DNA from: Rhizobium freirei PRF 81
GTDB lineage: Bacteria; Pseudomonadota; Alphaproteobacteria; Rhizobiales; Rhizobiaceae
Length of the DNA stretch: 64,000 nucleotides
Reading direction: 5' to 3'
Assembly (NCBI RefSeq): GCF_000359745.1
Contig: NZ_AQHN01000061.1
Location: 62,001-126,000 of the forward strand
A model generated the notes under the pieces. It worked only from the letters and a program-made list of their open reading frames with translations, ran no database searches and had not been told where the DNA came from. The first letter of the stretch is position 1, and the number at the start of each line of letters is the position of its first letter. Of this stretch, positions 1 through 8,489 are shown one piece after another. Position numbers and translations under genes: made by a program.

Positions 1-258
1 GAGCGCCTTGGCGACGACCGTCAGGCCGATGCCGGTATTGCCGGCGGTTCCCTCGACGATGACGCCGCCGGGCCGCAGCAGTCCCTTTTTCTCCGCATCT
101 CGGATGATGTAGAGCGCGGCTCGGTCCTTGACCGACTGGCCGGGATTCAAAAACTCGGCCTTGCCAAGAATGGTCGAGCCCGTCGCCTCGGAGGCGCCCT
201 TGAGCTTGATCAACGGCGTATTGCCAATTGCTTCTAGGACGGACGGATGGACGGTCAT
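1..258 (-). CDS. cysK: Cysteine synthase, 5' part (cut by window edge)
   Basis: First 86 residues of a PLP-dependent O-acetylserine sulfhydrylase, the cytoplasmic enzyme that makes cysteine from O-acetylserine and sulfide. The reverse strand from the ATG at 258 shows NTPLIKL at residues 13-19, then [11 protein letters not shown], where Lys44 is the expected PLP-binding lysine, and [11 protein letters not shown] near residues 69-79. The rest lies beyond the left edge. Family membership is clear from these motifs; choosing cysteine synthase A over close relatives is an inference. It is transcribed divergently from the dehydrogenase gene at 555. Confidence 0.85.
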   Translation of the reverse strand, partial: MTVHPSVLEAIGNTPLIKLKGASEATGSTILGKAEFLNPGQSVKDRAALYIIRDAEKKGLLRPGGVIVEGTAGNTGIGLTVVAKAL

Positions 259-554
259 TGGAATCTGCCTTCTGTTCGCAACTACTGTAAGAACGGTCTT
301 TTCCCTTCACAAGGCTACATAGGCAAGAAATTCTGTTCCTCGCTATTTGTTCGTGCCGCAAAATTCGACTTGGCAGCAATCATTTGCCGAAGCCGCTCAC
401 GGCGTTGATTGGTCTCCAGTCGGTGACATTGATTTCCGCATCGGGCCGTCAAGCTGGCCGAAAGCGGCCACAATGATACGCTATTTCTAAAATGCCAAGG
501 ACGGTCGCGGTTTAAGCGTTGGATGAAGGCGGCCGTCAGCCAAGGAGAAGAGCC

Positions 555-1385
555 ATGAGCCCGTTCATCGCACGTCCTGAACACGGTGTCGTCTGGATTA
601 CCGGAGCCAGTTCCGGTATCGGCCGCGCGCTCGCGCTGAGGCTGGCGGAGGAAGGGTACAAAGTGGCCGTTACGGCCCGCAGCCACGAGAAGCTTCTGGC
701 ACTGCAGGCAGAGGCAAGCGGGCTTGCCGGCAGCATCGTCGTGCTCGACGGCGATGTGACCGATGTAGCGGATATGGAGCACACCGTCGCCGCAATCGAA
801 TATCAGCACGGCCCGGTTGCCCTGGCGGTCCTGAACGCCGGCATCTATCTCCCGGCGCGGGGCGAGGATCTCAATCATGAGGTGTTCGAGCGAAGTTTTG
901 CCGTCAATCTGCGCGGCGTCGTCAACTGTCTCGTTCCGGCGGTCCGGCATATGCGAGCTCGGGGATACGGCCAGGTTGCCCTGGTGTCGTCGGTTGCCGG
1001 TTATGGCGGGCTTCCCGGCGGTGCTGCTTACGGAGCAAGCAAGGCCGCACTGATCAACATGGCCGAAAGCCTGAATTTCGAGCTCGACCGCATGGGCATT
1101 CACATCCAGCTCATCACCCCCGGCTATGTCGATACGCCGCTGACGGCGCAGAACAAATTCGAGATGCCTGACATCGTGTCGGCACAGCAGGCGGCCGATG
1201 CGATCGCCGCCGGATTGAAAACGCCAGCCTTCGAGATCAGCTTTCCGAAGGGTTTGGTCTATCGGGCGAAGCTGCTGAAGCTCTTGCCCTACAGCCTCTA
1301 TTTCCGGGCCCTCAGGTATTTTCTCGGGAGCGGCCGAAAACGCCGGTCGGTCGGGCCTCGCATAACTGCGCATCCGGCAGAATAG
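555..1385 (+). CDS. Short-chain dehydrogenase/reductase (SDR)
   Basis: 276-residue NAD(P)-dependent oxidoreductase of the classical SDR family. It shows the nucleotide-binding TGASSGIG at residues 16-23, NAG near 94-96, and a catalytic set Ser146, Tyr159 and Lys163 in the YGASK motif. The ATG at 555 is preferred over an in-frame ATG at 519 because AAGGAGAAG lies just upstream of 555 and the Rossmann fold then begins near the N-terminus. The substrate cannot be told from sequence. A broken photolyase gene faces it downstream. Confidence 0.85.
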   Translation: MSPFIARPEHGVVWITGASSGIGRALALRLAEEGYKVAVTARSHEKLLALQAEASGLAGSIVVLDGDVTDVADMEHTVAAIEYQHGPVALAVLNAGIYLPARGEDLNHEVFERSFAVNLRGVVNCLVPAVRHMRARGYGQVALVSSVAGYGGLPGGAAYGASKAALINMAESLNFELDRMGIHIQLITPGYVDTPLTAQNKFEMPDIVSAQQAADAIAAGLKTPAFEISFPKGLVYRAKLLKLLPYSLYFRALRYFLGSGRKRRSVGPRITAHPAE

Positions 1386-1400
1386 CACTATCCATCGTGT

Positions 1401-1523
1401 TTAAGCGATGCGTGCGCGGCGAGCGCACGCTGCCGCGTCATGGAAGGCATGATTGTCGTCGAGGCGAAGATCCTTGCGGAACCATAGCAGGACAGGAAAG
1501 GGTTCTTTCCTGGATGTCGTCAT
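1401..1523 (-). pseudogene. phr: Photolyase N-terminal remnant
   Basis: From an ATG at 1523 the reverse strand reads MTTSRKE, then PVLLWFRKDLRLDDN, the signature start of DNA photolyases and cryptochromes, followed by about a dozen unmatched residues and a stop at 1401. An intact photolyase is around 480 residues; only about 30 are recognisable here, and no FAD-binding half lies nearby. This is the fossil of a gene lost by deletion, convergent with the SDR gene. The peptide alone cannot repair DNA. Confidence 0.75.
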
Positions 1524-1689
1524 GGTGTTGGCCGATCGCCTGCTCTTGCTTGTTCCTATGCTTTTTCGCCATCGGAACCAGCACACGGTGTGCGTCTTCA
1601 AATAGTTCCGCTACCGCGCGTTTCATAAGTGAATTCTACACGCAACTCTCGTGAGGAAATCTGGATGTCGCTTGTGATATAAGGGGTCC

Positions 1690-1707
1690 TTGTCACTGTT
1701 CTGTAAT
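1690..1707 (+). promoter_or_regulatory. Pho box upstream of ugpC
   Basis: Two heptamers spaced 11 bases apart, TTGTCAC (1690-1696) and CTGTAAT (1701-1707), fit the PhoB direct-repeat pattern CTGTCAT-N4-CTGTCAT. The site is 63 bases before the ugpC ATG. With the second site upstream of ugpB it suggests both ugp units respond to phosphate starvation. Confidence 0.6.
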
Positions 1708-1769
1708 GCAAATTCGTTAGCAGTCCACCCGATTGACATGCCCAGATTTGACAGGCGGGGAAGATTGAA

Positions 1770-2882
1770 ATGGCGGAAATTCGGATCGAACAAGTTCGCA
1801 AGGCGTATGGACGCAATCAGGTTGTCCATGGCGTCGACCTGAACTTCCGCTCAGGAGAGTTTGTCGTCATTCTCGGCCCATCGGGCTGCGGCAAGTCCAC
1901 GCTGCTGCGCATGATCGCCGGCCTTGAGGATATTTCGTCGGGCGAGATCGTCATCGACGGCAAGGTGGTCAACCAGCTCGAGCCGCGCGAGCGTGGCTGC
2001 GCCATGGTGTTCCAGAACTACGCGCTTTACCCGCACATGAATGTTGCCGCCAATATGGGCTATGCCTTGAAGGTTGCCGGCGTGCCACGCGAGGAGCGTG
2101 ACCGACGCATCAGGGAAACCGCCAAGATCGTCGGTCTTGAAGATTTCCTCGCCCGCAAGCCGGCCGAACTTTCCGGCGGCCAGCGCCAGCGCGTCGCCAT
2201 GGGCCGCGCTATCATCCGCGAACCGAAGGTCTTCCTCTTCGACGAGCCGCTTTCCAACCTCGATGCCAAGCTGCGCGTGCAGATGCGCGTCGAGATCCGT
2301 CGCCTGCACAAGCGCCTGTCGGCCACGTCGGTCTTCGTGACCCACGATCAGGTCGAGGCCATGACGCTCGCCGACAAGCTGGTGGTCATGTACAAAGGCA
2401 ATGTCGAGCAGGTCGGCACTCCTCTGGAAATCTACAATACGCCGCGCACCCGCTTCGTCGGCTCTTTCATCGGCTCACCGGCGATGAACTTCCTCGAAGG
2501 AACCTTCTCGGCCAACGGCGAACAGTTCATCTTCGATAGCCTGCCGATCGACATCGATGCCAATATCGGCAAGCGTCATGCCGGCAACCCGGTTGCTCTC
2601 GGCATCCGTCCGGAACATGTTCGTCTCGTTCCGGCAGGCACGCCGGACGCTATCCCGGCAACGGTGGATTTCGTCGAGGAACTCGGCGCCGGACGCGTCA
2701 TCCATTGCGATATCAACGGATCGAGCTTTGCGGTCGCCGTATCGGATCACACCACAGGTCAGACCGGCCAGTCCGTCGGGCTGGAGCTGCCGCAGCAGCA
2801 CACGCATCTCTTTGCCCAGGATACCGGCCTACGGCTTGATGCCGTTGCCTCCGTCGCGCCGCTCAAGGTGTTGGCACACTAA
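1770..2882 (+). CDS. ugpC: Glycerol-3-phosphate ABC transporter ATPase UgpC
   Basis: 370-residue MalK/UgpC-type ATPase that powers sn-glycerol-3-phosphate import at the inner membrane. It has Walker [10 protein letters not shown] at 36-44, a Q-loop in [11 protein letters not shown], signature LSGGQRQRV from about 134, Walker B VFLFDEP near 154 and switch His in [10 protein letters not shown]. The C-terminal third is the TOBE-type regulatory domain seen in sugar importers. It is convergent with ugpE rather than the last gene of a ugpBAEC operon, and has its own Pho box and terminator. The ugp assignment rests on sequence character plus the facing ugpBAE genes. Confidence 0.88.
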   Translation: MAEIRIEQVRKAYGRNQVVHGVDLNFRSGEFVVILGPSGCGKSTLLRMIAGLEDISSGEIVIDGKVVNQLEPRERGCAMVFQNYALYPHMNVAANMGYALKVAGVPREERDRRIRETAKIVGLEDFLARKPAELSGGQRQRVAMGRAIIREPKVFLFDEPLSNLDAKLRVQMRVEIRRLHKRLSATSVFVTHDQVEAMTLADKLVVMYKGNVEQVGTPLEIYNTPRTRFVGSFIGSPAMNFLEGTFSANGEQFIFDSLPIDIDANIGKRHAGNPVALGIRPEHVRLVPAGTPDAIPATVDFVEELGAGRVIHCDINGSSFAVAVSDHTTGQTGQSVGLELPQQHTHLFAQDTGLRLDAVASVAPLKVLAH

Positions 2883-2912
2883 AGTTTCAAACATCAATTT
2901 TCAGTACGTGCG

Positions 2913-2944
2913 CCCGGAAATCCTCACCGATTTCCGGGTTTTTT
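2913..2944 (+). terminator. Terminator after ugpC
   Basis: CCCGGAAATC (2913-2922) pairs perfectly with GATTTCCGGG (2929-2938), followed by a run of six T. Rho-independent terminator for ugpC. Confidence 0.85.
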
Positions 2945-3183
2945 GTTTTGCACGTGGGAAGGGGCAGCGCTGAAGGCCCTAAGTTTCTGCGCAGGATGAT
3001 GAGCGTCGCTCAGACTATCGGCGTCGCGCCGCTCTTGACCGTTATCAGTTTGAAATGAGGTTTTGGCAGGGAGCCGACCGCTTTTTGGGCGGGTGCTTGA
3101 TCGGCGCGTTTTCTGTGCCGCTATCCCTTGGAGAGGGCACCTGATCCATAATGGATAGTCTGCGCGTGTGGAGGCATCAGCAT

Positions 3184-3220
3184 AAAATGCCTGCCGCCCC
3201 TTAGAGAAGAGCGGCAGGCA
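3184..3220 (-). terminator. Terminator after ugpE
   Basis: TGCCTGCCGC (3188-3197) and GCGGCAGGCA (3211-3220) form a perfect 10-bp stem. On the minus strand it is followed by TTTT and starts 7 bases after the ugpE stop. It ends the ugpBAE transcript. Confidence 0.75.
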
Positions 3221-3226
3221 GCTTGA

Positions 3227-4141
3227 TCACTTTTCGGTAGCGATCAGACCGCGAACGAACCAGCGCTGCATGAGAACGACGACGGCAAGCGGCGGCAGCA
3301 TGACGATCAGCGTGCCGGCCATGGCGATGTGCCACTCGGGAAGGCCGCCGATGTTCGGGATGAGCTGCTTGAGCTCCGTTACGGCCGTCATATGCGCAGG
3401 ATCGGTGGTGACAAGCAGCGGCCACAGATACTGGTTCCAGGCCCAGAGGAACATGATGGTGCCGAGTGCCGCCATATTGGTGCGCGACAGCGGCAGCAGG
3501 ATGTCGATGAAGAAACGCAAGGCTCCGGCGCCGTCCATGCGGGCGGCCTCGGTCAACTCATCCGGTATGGTCAGGAAGAACTGACGATAAAGGAAGGTGC
3601 CTGTCGCCGTCGCGACCAGTGGAAGGATCAGGCCGATCGAGGAGTTAAGTAGCCCGAGGTTCAGCGAGACCTCAACCCCTGTAAGCTTTGCGATGAGCCA
3701 GGTGATGCCGGTAATGTCGAGAATCCCCTGGAACGGCGACAGGACGTTCGCTGCGACCGCATAGGTCGGCACGATACGCACTTCGAGCGGCAGCATCAGT
3801 GTTATGAAGATCAGCCAGAAGATGAAGTGACGACCGGGATAGCGAAAATAGACCAGCGAGAAGGCGGTGATCGCCGAAATGAGCACCTTGCCTATCGCCA
3901 CGCCGGTGGCGAAGATCAGGCTGTTCAGCAGCTTGGGTCCGAGGTTGGCGGTCGTCCAGGCCGTCTTCATGTTGGCCCAGAATTCCGTGCCGGGAATGAG
4001 CGACATCGGGACGTGGTTGACGTCGGTCATATTGTGGGATGCGGCGATGGCGACGATGGCGATCGGTCCCACGGCTACCACGAAGCCGATAAATAGGATC
4101 AGATGGGTAAAGAAGTTGAGAATAGGTGTGCGCTCGACCAT
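3227..4141 (-). CDS. ugpE: Glycerol-3-phosphate ABC permease UgpE
   Basis: 304-residue inner-membrane permease of the MalG/UgpE type. It has an N-terminal membrane segment (LILFIGFVVAVGPIAIVAIA), several further hydrophobic helices, and the cytoplasmic EAA loop EAARMDGAGALRFFIDILLP that contacts the ATPase. It ends RWFVRGLIATEK, close to the usual UgpE tail. It starts 7 bases after the ugpA stop, so the two are co-transcribed. It should pair with UgpA and use UgpC, encoded on the opposite strand. Confidence 0.9.
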   Translation of the reverse strand: MVERTPILNFFTHLILFIGFVVAVGPIAIVAIAASHNMTDVNHVPMSLIPGTEFWANMKTAWTTANLGPKLLNSLIFATGVAIGKVLISAITAFSLVYFRYPGRHFIFWLIFITLMLPLEVRIVPTYAVAANVLSPFQGILDITGITWLIAKLTGVEVSLNLGLLNSSIGLILPLVATATGTFLYRQFFLTIPDELTEAARMDGAGALRFFIDILLPLSRTNMAALGTIMFLWAWNQYLWPLLVTTDPAHMTAVTELKQLIPNIGGLPEWHIAMAGTLIVMLPPLAVVVLMQRWFVRGLIATEK

Positions 4142-4148
4142 GTCAGCC

Positions 4149-5033
4149 TCAACGGTAATGCACGCGCCGCTCGATGAAGCGGAACTGGAAGATGGTGAGC
4201 ACGACGATCAGCAGCATCAGAATGATGCTCTGCGCCGCCGCACCGGAAAAATCGAGGCCTTTGAAGCCGTCGGAATAGATCTTGTAGACCATGAGGTTGG
4301 TCGAGTTGTGCGGGCCACCTGATGTCATGATGTCGACGATGCCGAAAGAATCCTGGAAGCTCTCGGTGATGTTGATGACCAGCAGGAAGAAGATGGTCGG
4401 CGTGATCAACGGGAACTGGACGTCCCAGAAGCGACGGAGCACGCTCGAACCGTCCATGGCAGCCGCTTCGATCAACGAGCGAGGAATTGCCTGGAAAGCG
4501 GCCAAGAAGAAGATGAAGCTGTAGCCGATATATTTCCACGAGAAGGCGGCGATGACGCAGGCCATCGCGGCGTTTCCGTCGAGGCCCGGGTCCCAGATTC
4601 CTGGCCACCACTGATTGACCACGGCAACGAGGCCGGCTTCCGGCGCCAGGATGAAGCGGAAAGCCATCGCCGCCGCGGGAGCTGCGATGCCGTAGGGCCA
4701 AATGAGCACGACGCGGTAGATTTTCGAGCCGCGCAGCTGCCGGTCGGTCAAGGCTGCGAGTGCCAGCGCGGCCACCATGGAAATGCCGGTGCTGATCGCC
4801 GCGAAACTGATGCTGATGGTGACTGAGTTCCAATAGTCCGTGTTGGCAAGAATGGATTTGAAGTTATCGAGGCCAACCCAGATATTGCCGCCGCCCCAGG
4901 GCTGCTGCAGCGTCAGCGACCAGAAAACCGCCTGACCGGCCGGCCAATAGAAAAAGGTGAAGATGAGGAGCAGCTGCGGCACCGCGAACAGAATGCCGAC
5001 GCTCCATTTATTGAAAGTTATACGCTTTTCCAT
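4149..5033 (-). CDS. ugpA: Glycerol-3-phosphate ABC permease UgpA
   Basis: 294-residue inner-membrane permease, partner of UgpE. It has an early membrane helix (VGILFAVPQLLLIFTFFYWP), the typical periplasmic segment with GLDNFKSIL, about six transmembrane helices, and the EAA loop EAAAMDGSSVLRRFWDVQFP. Length is normal for UgpA. It is the second gene of ugpBAE, separated from ugpB by 98 bases holding a strong hairpin, which may set the high binding-protein to permease ratio. Confidence 0.9.
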   Translation of the reverse strand: MEKRITFNKWSVGILFAVPQLLLIFTFFYWPAGQAVFWSLTLQQPWGGGNIWVGLDNFKSILANTDYWNSVTISISFAAISTGISMVAALALAALTDRQLRGSKIYRVVLIWPYGIAAPAAAMAFRFILAPEAGLVAVVNQWWPGIWDPGLDGNAAMACVIAAFSWKYIGYSFIFFLAAFQAIPRSLIEAAAMDGSSVLRRFWDVQFPLITPTIFFLLVINITESFQDSFGIVDIMTSGGPHNSTNLMVYKIYSDGFKGLDFSGAAAQSIILMLLIVVLTIFQFRFIERRVHYR

Positions 5034-5082
5034 TGTCTCTTCCGGCTTGGAATCCCGATGGCACTCTTGCGCTCATAACGAA

Positions 5083-5108
5083 CGTCCGCCGGGAAGCCCC
5101 GGCGGACG
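5083..5108 (-). promoter_or_regulatory. Intercistronic hairpin ugpB/ugpA
   Basis: CGTCCGCCGGG (5083-5093) pairs with CCCGGCGGACG (5098-5108) around a 4-base loop, between the ugpB stop and the ugpA start. There is no T-run, so it is more likely a 3'-end stabiliser or partial attenuator of ugpB mRNA than a full terminator. Such hairpins are common after binding-protein genes. Confidence 0.55.
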
Positions 5109-5131
5109 CTGCGCGTCACGAGTTCTGCCGA

Positions 5132-6484
5132 TTACGGCAGCTGCTTGCCCTTGTAGGTGGCTTCGAAACGGTCGAGGACGGCGTCGCCGTTCTTGACGAG
5201 GTTGTCGATGCCTTCCTGAACGCTGACCTTGTTGGCGAAGATGGCCTGCATCTGGTTGCCGAATTCAGCGCGGATCTGCGTGAAGTTGCCGAGGCGAACG
5301 CCGCGGGTGATCGGGGTCGGCTCGGAAGCGGTCAAGCTGGCGATCGCGACTTCGCGGCCCTTATAGGGAGCCTTGTCGTAGAAACCGCTGGACTTCATGA
5401 AGTCGAAGCCGGACTTCTTCACCGGGATGTAGCCGGTGTTGGTCGACCAGAAGAGGGCGGTTTCAGGCTTGCCGATGAAGTCGAGGAATGCTGCAGCACC
5501 CTTGTATTCGCCAGCCGACTTGCCGGAGAGAACCCAGAGCGAAGCGCCGCCGACGAGCGAGTTCTTGCGCTCGGTGCCGGCGTAGACCGGAAGTTCGGCC
5601 ACATCCCAGGTCATGCCAGCCTTCTGGGTCTTGGTGACCGAACCATGGTCGCCGACCGAGGTCATGATCATCTGGCAATCGCCCGATGCAAAGGCCTGAA
5701 CCATGTCCTGGCCGAGATCCTTGGACTTGATCTTGATGAGGCCCTGGTCGTACCAGCTCTTGAGGTCGGTTACGTACTTGACGAACTTGGTCTTGTTAAC
5801 CGTCAGGCGGGCGTCGATGCCGTCATAGCCATTGTTCTTCGTGGCAACCGGCTGGTCGTGGATGGCAGAGAACTGCTCCATCAGCTGCCAGCTTTCGTTG
5901 CCGGAGATGTTGATCGCCATCGGGCAATCATAGCCGGCGCCCTTCAGCGCCTTCATGGCTTCGGCGGCTTCTTCCCAGGTCTTCGGAGCGGCGGTCTTGC
6001 CGATCTTGGAGAACGCGTCCTTGTTCCAGTAGAGCAGGGCGGTCGAAGAGTTGAACGGGAAGGAAAGCAGCTCGCCCTTGGACGTTGCGTAGTAGCGGGC
6101 GATGCCGGGGAAGTAGTCGTTCCAATCGACCTTGTAGCCGTTTTCAGACATCAGCTTGCCGACCGGATAGTAGGCGCCCGAAAGCATCATCGTCGCGGTG
6201 CCGACGTCATAGACCTGAACGATCGCCGGCTGCTTGCCGGCGCGGAAGGCGGCAATCGTGTTCTGCAGGGCGGCGTCGTAATTGCCCTGGCTGACGCAAG
6301 AAACTTCATAATCCTTCTGGGAATCGTTGAAGTTCTTGCAAAGCGTCTGAACGACACGCTCCAGATCGCCCGACAGGCCGAACCAGAAATCGAACTTGGT
6401 CGGAGCAGCAGCTGCAGGCAGAGCCAGCGCTACGCTCATGACGCCGGCTGCAGCAGCCGAAATGCAATTTTTAAGTTTAGACAT
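5132..6484 (-). CDS. ugpB: Glycerol-3-phosphate-binding protein UgpB
   Basis: 450-residue periplasmic solute-binding protein of family 1 ABC importers. The N-terminus is a Sec signal peptide with a hydrophobic core and cleavage after LPAAAA near residue 26. The mature start TKFDFWFGLSGDLERVVQTL matches the UgpB style, which binds glycerol-3-phosphate and glycerophosphodiesters. It is the first gene of ugpBAE, preceded by a Pho box at 6552-6569. A long open frame on the opposite strand is a codon-bias shadow. Confidence 0.9.
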   Translation of the reverse strand: MSKLKNCISAAAAGVMSVALALPAAAAPTKFDFWFGLSGDLERVVQTLCKNFNDSQKDYEVSCVSQGNYDAALQNTIAAFRAGKQPAIVQVYDVGTATMMLSGAYYPVGKLMSENGYKVDWNDYFPGIARYYATSKGELLSFPFNSSTALLYWNKDAFSKIGKTAAPKTWEEAAEAMKALKGAGYDCPMAINISGNESWQLMEQFSAIHDQPVATKNNGYDGIDARLTVNKTKFVKYVTDLKSWYDQGLIKIKSKDLGQDMVQAFASGDCQMIMTSVGDHGSVTKTQKAGMTWDVAELPVYAGTERKNSLVGGASLWVLSGKSAGEYKGAAAFLDFIGKPETALFWSTNTGYIPVKKSGFDFMKSSGFYDKAPYKGREVAIASLTASEPTPITRGVRLGNFTQIRAEFGNQMQAIFANKVSVQEGIDNLVKNGDAVLDRFEATYKGKQLP

Positions 6485-6551
6485 AATCCCTATTTCCTTT
6501 TTGAAAGCTCGGAACCGGTGGTCTTGCGCAAGTCCGCGGTAGCGGCGTTAT

Positions 6552-6569
6552 AGACAAGCTGTGTGACAG
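6552..6569 (-). promoter_or_regulatory. Pho box upstream of ugpB
   Basis: On the minus strand CTGTCAC (6569-6563) is followed 11 bases on by CTTGTCT (6558-6552), the PhoB direct-repeat spacing. It lies about 70 bases upstream of the ugpB ATG. The first heptamer matches consensus in six of seven positions. Confidence 0.65.
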
Positions 6570-6812
6570 TTTGTTGAGGGCGGGAATCCCCGCATTGGCG
6601 GGCTTTTTCACTCAGGGAAGAGGTTTGCGAATAATCGCTCTTCGCAGGATCGTGCATTTGATATTTTGCTAATCAATGCCGGCAAGGTGCCTTGCCTCGC
6701 CCAGAGCCTGTTGGCTGGCGGGAGGCGTGCGATCGTCTTTATTGCTGACGCGTCGAATGCTGTTGCAAGATGACCGTCAGCGAATCCCGAAGGCAGTGGA
6801 AGGAATGAGAAT

Positions 6813-7370
6813 ATGGGTCTAAGCGAGCGGCAAAAAATGGCGGCGGGAGATTGGTATTGCTGCTTCGATCCCGAACTCGACGCCTTGCGCTGGCGGGCGC
6901 GCGAGGCCGTGCATGCACATAATACAATGCCGCCCTCGCAGCGTGGCAATCTCGCTCCGGCTTTATCCGCGCTCCTTGCCGACATCGGCGAGGGCGCTTT
7001 TATCGAAGCGCCGTTTCACTGCTCCTACGGCATCAACATTTCGCTCGGCCGCCGGGTCTATATGAATGCCGGCTGCACCATTCTCGATAGCGCCGGCGTG
7101 CGCATCGGTGATGGCAGCATGCTGGGGCCGGGCGTCCACGTATATTGTGCTGAGCACCATAAGGATCCGGAGTTGCGAGGAGCGGGGATGGAAATCGCGC
7201 GGCCGGTTACGATCGGCGCGAGCGCGTGGATCGGCGGCGGGGCTATCCTTGTCGGCGGCGTGACGATCGGCGACGGCGCGATCGTTGGAGCGGGTGCGGT
7301 CGTGACGAAGGATGTCGCTCCAGGCGCAACCGTCGTCGGCAACCCTGCCCGGCCGGTTGGCGCAAGATAA
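6813..7370 (+). CDS. Maltose/galactoside O-acetyltransferase family protein
   Basis: 185-residue left-handed beta-helix acetyltransferase that uses acetyl-CoA to acetylate sugars. The N-terminal helical cap holds SERQKMAAGDWYCCFDPEL, typical of Maa/NodL/LacA proteins. The hexapeptide repeats follow, with the motif HCSYGINISLGRRVYMNAGC and the catalytic His in VHVYCAEHHKDPELR. The C-terminus GNPARPVGAR is standard. Whether it acts on free sugar, a Nod-factor-like substrate or polysaccharide cannot be decided. It stands alone, divergent from ugpB. Confidence 0.85.
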   Translation: MGLSERQKMAAGDWYCCFDPELDALRWRAREAVHAHNTMPPSQRGNLAPALSALLADIGEGAFIEAPFHCSYGINISLGRRVYMNAGCTILDSAGVRIGDGSMLGPGVHVYCAEHHKDPELRGAGMEIARPVTIGASAWIGGGAILVGGVTIGDGAIVGAGAVVTKDVAPGATVVGNPARPVGAR

Positions 7371-7376
7371 AGGGAG

Positions 7377-7688
7377 CTAGTTCGCCGGACGGCGCCGCCT
7401 TGCCCACCACACGGCGAAGCGACGGCGCCAGCGGCGTACTGCAGGCATATCGTGCGATAGCACGATGAGGCCCAGTGGCAGCATCCAGAAGCCGAGGATC
7501 GGCAGAAAGCCAAGCAGGCCACCGAAGACGAGCGCTATCCCCAGGCCGAGGCGTGCAAGGCGCGACCGGGGCAGGGGGATTCTAACCGAGCCAAAAACAA
7601 GCTCGCGAGTGGAGGGATCGATGCCGAAACGCCTTGTTTTCCGGGCATTTCGATCGGCATTTGCTGTCGTTCCGCTTTGATCGGTCAT
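7377..7688 (-). CDS. Small membrane protein, unknown function
   Basis: 103 residues from the ATG at 7688. The basic N-terminal half (RKTRRFGIDPSTRELVFGSV) is followed by a hydrophobic span LGLGIALVFGGLLGFLPILG and a second one ending MLPLGLIVLSHDM, then an Arg/Trp-rich tail (RRWRRRFAVWWARRRR). It looks like a two-helix inner-membrane protein with both ends cytoplasmic. I do not recognise a named family. It is convergent with the acetyltransferase gene, 6 bases apart. Confidence 0.65.
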   Translation of the reverse strand: MTDQSGTTANADRNARKTRRFGIDPSTRELVFGSVRIPLPRSRLARLGLGIALVFGGLLGFLPILGFWMLPLGLIVLSHDMPAVRRWRRRFAVWWARRRRPAN

Positions 7689-7804
7689 CCACAGGAGATG
7701 GTGAGGCGACAAAATAATGCAAGAGAAATACATTTTTTTGAAAAAACCGCTTGGCAAATCGGGAAAGCGTTTGTAGAAGCCCACTCACACCGCGCCAAGC
7801 GCAT

Positions 7805-7879
7805 TCCCTGGTAGCTCAGCGGTAGAGCATTCGACTGTTAATCGACAGGTCGCCGGTTCGAATCCGGCCCGGGGAGCCA
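7805..7879 (+). tRNA. tRNA-Asn (GTT)
   Basis: 75 bases including encoded CCA. Acceptor TCCCTGG pairs with CCGGGGA (one G-U), D-loop GTAGCTCAGCGGTAGAGC, anticodon GTT at 7837-7839 in the loop CTGTTAA, and T-arm CGCCGGTTCGAATCCGGC. Confidence 0.95.
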
Positions 7880-8422
7880 CTCTTCTTCATTACATGTTCG
7901 GAAAAGTCACCATATCGATATGGTATCTGATCGGCGTAAGCCGACAGCGAACCATATCAGTGGTGTTTTGCAATTTTATTGCACGCGCGACTTCGGCCGG
8001 CGTCGTTCCGACGCGATGGGCGCCTTATCCTCGTTGATAGACATAGTGGCGGACGACGGAATGGTTGAGAATGCGAACCCTCGCAAAGGGGCGATGCTCG
8101 AACCGGATTTCAGCACCATCATGTTTTGGCATTGGCGGCCGGTGGCAGCTGTCGATCTGCTTGCACCCTCATCGGCCAAGCGGAGGTGGAAGCGACGGGT
8201 TCTTCGACAGGCCAGACAAAATGCCGGTTCCGATCATCCTTGTGCGCGCGATCTTCTGCACGAAGCAAGATATTTCAAAGGGGGGCATTCCCCTGTCCGG
8301 CCGCGTCCCTTTCACCGGCAGACACGACGGCAGCGGCGCGGTCCCTCTTTGATTGATTTTCGATGATGTAGAGACATGCATTGGTAGAAGCAACGCTTCC
8401 GTTTCAGGAGCTTGCCGACAAG
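7880..8422. other. Intergenic region, no gene recognised
   Basis: About 540 bases between tRNA-Asn and the porin terminator. Open frames of up to 148 codons exist on the plus strand (7920-8366), but their translations are Arg-rich, lack recognisable motifs and have no clear ribosome-binding site. I see no RNA gene here. It may hold decayed DNA next to a tRNA gene. Confidence 0.5.
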
Positions 8423-8455
8423 AAAAAAGGGGGCCGGCAGGGAAAGCCGGACCCC
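8423..8455 (-). terminator. Terminator after porin gene
   Basis: On the minus strand GGGGTCCGGC and GCCGGCCCCC pair around a TTTCCCT loop, followed by TTTTTT. It lies about 35 bases after the porin stop. Confidence 0.85.
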
Positions 8456-8489
8456 TTCCTTCTCTGATCGGAGGTCAAATCTGATCAGG

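Noticed and set aside
5033..6553. 506-codon frame antisense to ugpB
   Set aside because: It covers ugpB and its Pho box exactly in antisense and has no family motif.
6582..6610. Hairpin CCCGC/GCGGG followed by CTTTTT upstream of ugpB
   Set aside because: It has terminator shape on the plus strand, but no plus-strand gene precedes it within 3.5 kb except convergent ugpC, which has its own terminator. Kept only as a curiosity.
7920..8366. 148-codon frame downstream of tRNA-Asn
   Set aside because: No ribosome-binding site, no motif, Arg/Pro-rich composition typical of a chance frame.
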